NCBI RefSeq assembly: GCF_900447215.1
Contig: NZ_UFYA01000001.1
Span: 434,001 to 498,000 of the forward strand
Length of the DNA: 64,000 bases
Origin: Dermatophilus congolensis
Lineage (GTDB): Bacteria; Actinomycetota; Actinomycetes; Actinomycetales; Dermatophilaceae
Direction of reading: 5' to 3'
A program made the translations under genes and the position numbers. Under the pieces are notes generated by a model, which saw only the letters and a program-made list of their open reading frames with translations, made no database searches and had not been told where the DNA came from. Within the stretch, counting starts at the first letter, position 1; each line of letters opens with the position of its first letter. This document shows, in pieces, positions 61,778 to 64,000 of this stretch.

Positions 61778-63073
61778 ATGAACAGTGAGAATGTGACTAG
61801 TAGTGAGCCGCTTCAAGGTCAGAGTAGCGGTGCGCAGGCGCGGCCAGGTTTGGCGCGCAGGCGCCCTGGGCCTGGGCAGATTACATTGTCGGCGCCGGGT
61901 AACCTCTTGCCGCGCACACATCTCGCTGATCTTGATATGGCAGGACGGGTGGCCCTGTTGAAGGAAGCTGGATACCCCGGTTTCCGGGCGAAGCAGCTGT
62001 CCACCCACTATTTTTCACATTTCACGACAAACCCTGAATCAATGACTGACCTTCCTCAAGGATCCCGGTCAAAGATCACAGAAGCAGCCTTTCCTTCGCT
62101 GTTGGAGAACGTGCGTGATTTGGTCGCTGACAACGGGCGCACAGTCAAGTCTGTGTGGCGGCTTCATGACGGAGCGCTCGTCGAAAGTGTGTTGATGCGT
62201 TATCCGCGCCGCGTGACTATGTGTATTTCAAGTCAGGCCGGTTGTGGAATGAATTGTCCGTTCTGCGCTACCGGACAAGAAGGTTTCACTCGGAACCTCT
62301 CGACTGCTGAGATTGTTGAGCAGGTACGGATGGGAGCAGTGCTGCTGCGATCAGGGCGTTTCGCAGGTCCAGAAGGTGGCGAATCGGGATCTGCGGGAGC
62401 AGAGGCATTCGCTAACCCCGACGATGATGAGGCCTACCCTCTGGCAGATGCTCATGAAATAGCCACAGCACCATTGCGGGTAAGCAATGTTGTTTTCATG
62501 GGGATGGGCGAGGCGCTTGTGAACTACAAACGCGCCGTGGCGGCGATTCGCAGGTTGATCGCTCCAGCTCCCGAGGGCTTTGGGATGAGTGCGCGTGGCA
62601 TCACGATGAGCAGTGTGGGTCTGGTGCCCGGAATTAACAGACTCGCCGCTGAGGGGTTGCCGGTCACGCTAGCGCTGAGTCTGCATGCCCCCGACGACGA
62701 TCTGCGGGATGAACTTGTCCCGATCAACAATCGGTACAAGGTCGCTGAAGCACTCGATGCTGCCCGGGCCTATTTCGATGCAACGGGCCGTCGAGTTTCG
62801 ATCGAATACGCGCTCATCAGAGACATGAATGATCAAGCGTGGCGCGCCGATTTGCTGGGGGAGGAGCTTACGCGTCGAGGTAAAGGTTGGGTGCACGTCA
62901 ACCCCATTCCGCTTAACCCTACTCCTGGATCAAAGTGGACAGCTTCCCGTCCCGGTGTGATGCAGCAGTTTGTTGAGCGCCTGCGGGCACATGGGGTGCC
63001 AACAACCATCCGAGACACGCGTGGAAGCGACATCGACGGCGCATGCGGACAACTCGCTGCTGCTACCAGTTGA
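61778..63073 (+). CDS. rlmN: 23S rRNA (adenine(2503)-C(2))-methyltransferase RlmN
   Basis: 431 residues, a radical-SAM enzyme. The [4Fe-4S] motif is [11 protein letters not shown], preceded by [70 protein letters not shown] and the C-terminal CGQL with the catalytic Cys follow. It also modifies certain tRNAs in other bacteria. An extra loop of about 30 residues ([19 protein letters not shown]...) lies in the middle, common in actinobacteria. ATG 61778 is preferred over an upstream in-frame start at 61751. The first 35 residues are a poorly conserved extension. Confidence 0.95.
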   Translation: MNSENVTSSEPLQGQSSGAQARPGLARRRPGPGQITLSAPGNLLPRTHLADLDMAGRVALLKEAGYPGFRAKQLSTHYFSHFTTNPESMTDLPQGSRSKITEAAFPSLLENVRDLVADNGRTVKSVWRLHDGALVESVLMRYPRRVTMCISSQAGCGMNCPFCATGQEGFTRNLSTAEIVEQVRMGAVLLRSGRFAGPEGGESGSAGAEAFANPDDDEAYPLADAHEIATAPLRVSNVVFMGMGEALVNYKRAVAAIRRLIAPAPEGFGMSARGITMSSVGLVPGINRLAAEGLPVTLALSLHAPDDDLRDELVPINNRYKVAEALDAARAYFDATGRRVSIEYALIRDMNDQAWRADLLGEELTRRGKGWVHVNPIPLNPTPGSKWTASRPGVMQQFVERLRAHGVPTTIRDTRGSDIDGACGQLAAATS

Positions 63074-63092
63074 AAGTGAAGTGACTACTCAG

Positions 63093-63848
63093 CTAGTTCG
63101 AGTGATAGTGCAGTTGTTCGTAAGCAAGACGAATATGACTTTCGACAGCTTCAGCTGCTTGAAGAGCGTCGCCTTTTTCAATTGCAGTGAAGATGGCTTC
63201 GTGGCCTGCACACAAGCTAGCTGAGCGAGCATGCCAGTCTTCTTCATCATCAAAACTATGCATTATTGGGCCTGTCATCGTCTCCCGAATAGCTGTAGTC
63301 AATTCAGTGACAAGCCTGTTATGGCCTGCAGCAGCCACAAGAACATGGAATTGTGTGTCCAGCTCGTTAAACCTGTCGCGCGGTGTTGAGGGGTCGGCCA
63401 TTTCATCAAGAACCTCACGCATTTTCGCGAGATCTTCTTTGGAAGCCTGTGACGCCGCTAGTCTGGCGCTTCTGCGTTCTAAAGGGATACGAGCCTCTAA
63501 AACTTCTGGTACTGAGAAGTGGGAAAGATGCACGTGTAAGCGAAGGATGCGCGTAATTGCCTCGCTCGACATGGTCGTGACGAACGTCCCCCCGTCTGTT
63601 CCGACGTCGGCAGAGACCACACCTTGCGCTTCTAGCGTGCGCATTGCCTCTCGCACGCCAGCTCTGGAGACACCCAACATTGTCGCAAGCTCACGTTCTG
63701 CAGGAAGTCGGTCTCCTACCCGTAGCCGCCGAGCCACGATTTGTTCCTCAACCTGGGCGATGACCTGCTCGTAAGCCTTCTTTTTGGTGACGGGGTGCCA
63801 GGAAGGGCCAGGCGTGTCAGCAGCCCCATCCTGGGCCTTGTGTGCCAT
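63093..63848 (-). CDS. FadR/GntR-family transcriptional regulator
   Basis: 251 residues. The winged helix has KAYEQVIAQVEEQIVARRLR, VGDRLPAERELATMLGVSRA and GVREAMRTLEAQGVVSADVG. The all-helical FCD effector domain has VLEARIPLERRSARLAASQA, ELDTQFHVLVAAAGHNRLVT and the metal/ligand-site histidines in CAGHEAIFTAIEKGD and VESHIRLAYEQL. This is the FadR/LldR/PdhR group sensing carboxylates. ATG 63848 has GGAGGA six bases upstream, so the longer frame is not used. The regulated gene is probably beyond the right edge; see the nearby palindrome. Confidence 0.9.
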   Translation of the reverse strand: MAHKAQDGAADTPGPSWHPVTKKKAYEQVIAQVEEQIVARRLRVGDRLPAERELATMLGVSRAGVREAMRTLEAQGVVSADVGTDGGTFVTTMSSEAITRILRLHVHLSHFSVPEVLEARIPLERRSARLAASQASKEDLAKMREVLDEMADPSTPRDRFNELDTQFHVLVAAAGHNRLVTELTTAIRETMTGPIMHSFDDEEDWHARSASLCAGHEAIFTAIEKGDALQAAEAVESHIRLAYEQLHYHSN

Positions 63849-63981
63849 GCAAATCCTCCAGAATTTGAGCCAGCGGTGGGAATCGTTCACGATCATTCTC
63901 GCTCGATGGTGGCGTGACACACGACACTTGAGCGATTTAGTACCCACGCCATGATGCATGACCGACCGCAATGTCCTTTAA

Positions 63982-63992
63982 TGGTCGGACCA
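63982..63992. promoter_or_regulatory. FadR-type operator candidate
   Basis: TGGTC-G-GACCA, a perfect 5-1-5 palindrome matching the TGGTnnnACCA core bound by FadR/LldR/PdhR-type regulators. It lies 134 bases upstream of the FadR-family gene and probably in the promoter of a divergent gene outside the window. Confidence 0.6.
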
Positions 63993-64000
63993 AAGCAGTG

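Noticed and set aside
1-64000. tRNA, rRNA, 4.5S RNA, TPP riboswitch near thiL, insertion sequences and CRISPR arrays
   Set aside because: Looked for by eye in the gaps and not found; a covariance-model scan would be decisive for structured RNAs.

Overview
The window is chromosomal DNA from an actinomycete. The gene order is that of the conserved actinobacterial core: ndgR, hup, gpsA, ddl, thiL, rpmB, a DAK2 gene, recG, rsmD, coaD, yceD, rpmF, rnc, mutM, acyP, smc, ftsY, ffh, rpsP, khpA, rimM, trmD, rplS, lepB, rnhB, a DUF2469 gene, yraN, comM, dprA, xerC, an M23 peptidase gene, rpsB, tsf, pyrH, frr, cdsA and rlmN. GTG starts are frequent and base composition is only moderately GC-rich. Together with the TrmD-GNAT fusion this suggests a member of the Micrococcales, possibly near Dermatophilaceae; that placement is inference. 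No rRNA, tRNA, CRISPR array, transposase or phage gene was found.

1-9.4 kb: the start of a PTS permease gene (cut by the window edge), the IclR regulator NdgR, a DUF6457 protein, HU, then gpsA and ddl for phospholipid and peptidoglycan precursors. An HsmA-family membrane protein follows, then a DesK-type sensor kinase broken by deletion and frameshift next to its intact response regulator, then a DUF3515 protein, thiL and rpmB. leuCD, cofC and plsC, common neighbours here in relatives, are missing from this locus.

9.7-20.6 kb: a DAK2/FakA-like gene, recG, rsmD and coaD. Between rsmD and coaD lies a 5.5-kb block with a complete sensor kinase/response regulator pair, a palindrome and a structured leader, and a MacB-type ABC transporter.

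20.8-30.5 kb: yceD-rpmF-rnc-mutM, with mutM out of frame at a six-G run. Next come two decayed genes (XRE-cupin regulator and DUF2938 protein), a metzincin-like DUF3152 lipoprotein, acylphosphatase, an LppX-like lipoprotein and smc.

30.8-43.6 kb: the SRP pair ftsY and ffh, each preceded by an unknown membrane protein; an oxidoreductase and a CPBP protease; photolyase; an amidohydrolase; a two-domain acetyltransferase; and rpsP-khpA-rimM-trmD.

43.6-48.1 kb: a stress-type SDR, an orphan LuxR-type regulator, and a likely copper/haem operon (membrane protein, PCu(A)C chaperone with a His-rich tail, Tat-exported DyP peroxidase).

48.3-63.9 kb: rplS and signal peptidase I; the tightly overlapping rnhB...yraN-comM-dprA block; xerC, a periplasmic-type M23 protein, rpsB-tsf, pyrH-frr-cdsA, an unknown reverse-strand gene, rlmN, and a FadR-type regulator with a FadR-like palindrome at the window edge. 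Many gene ends are marked by long perfect hairpins between convergent genes.
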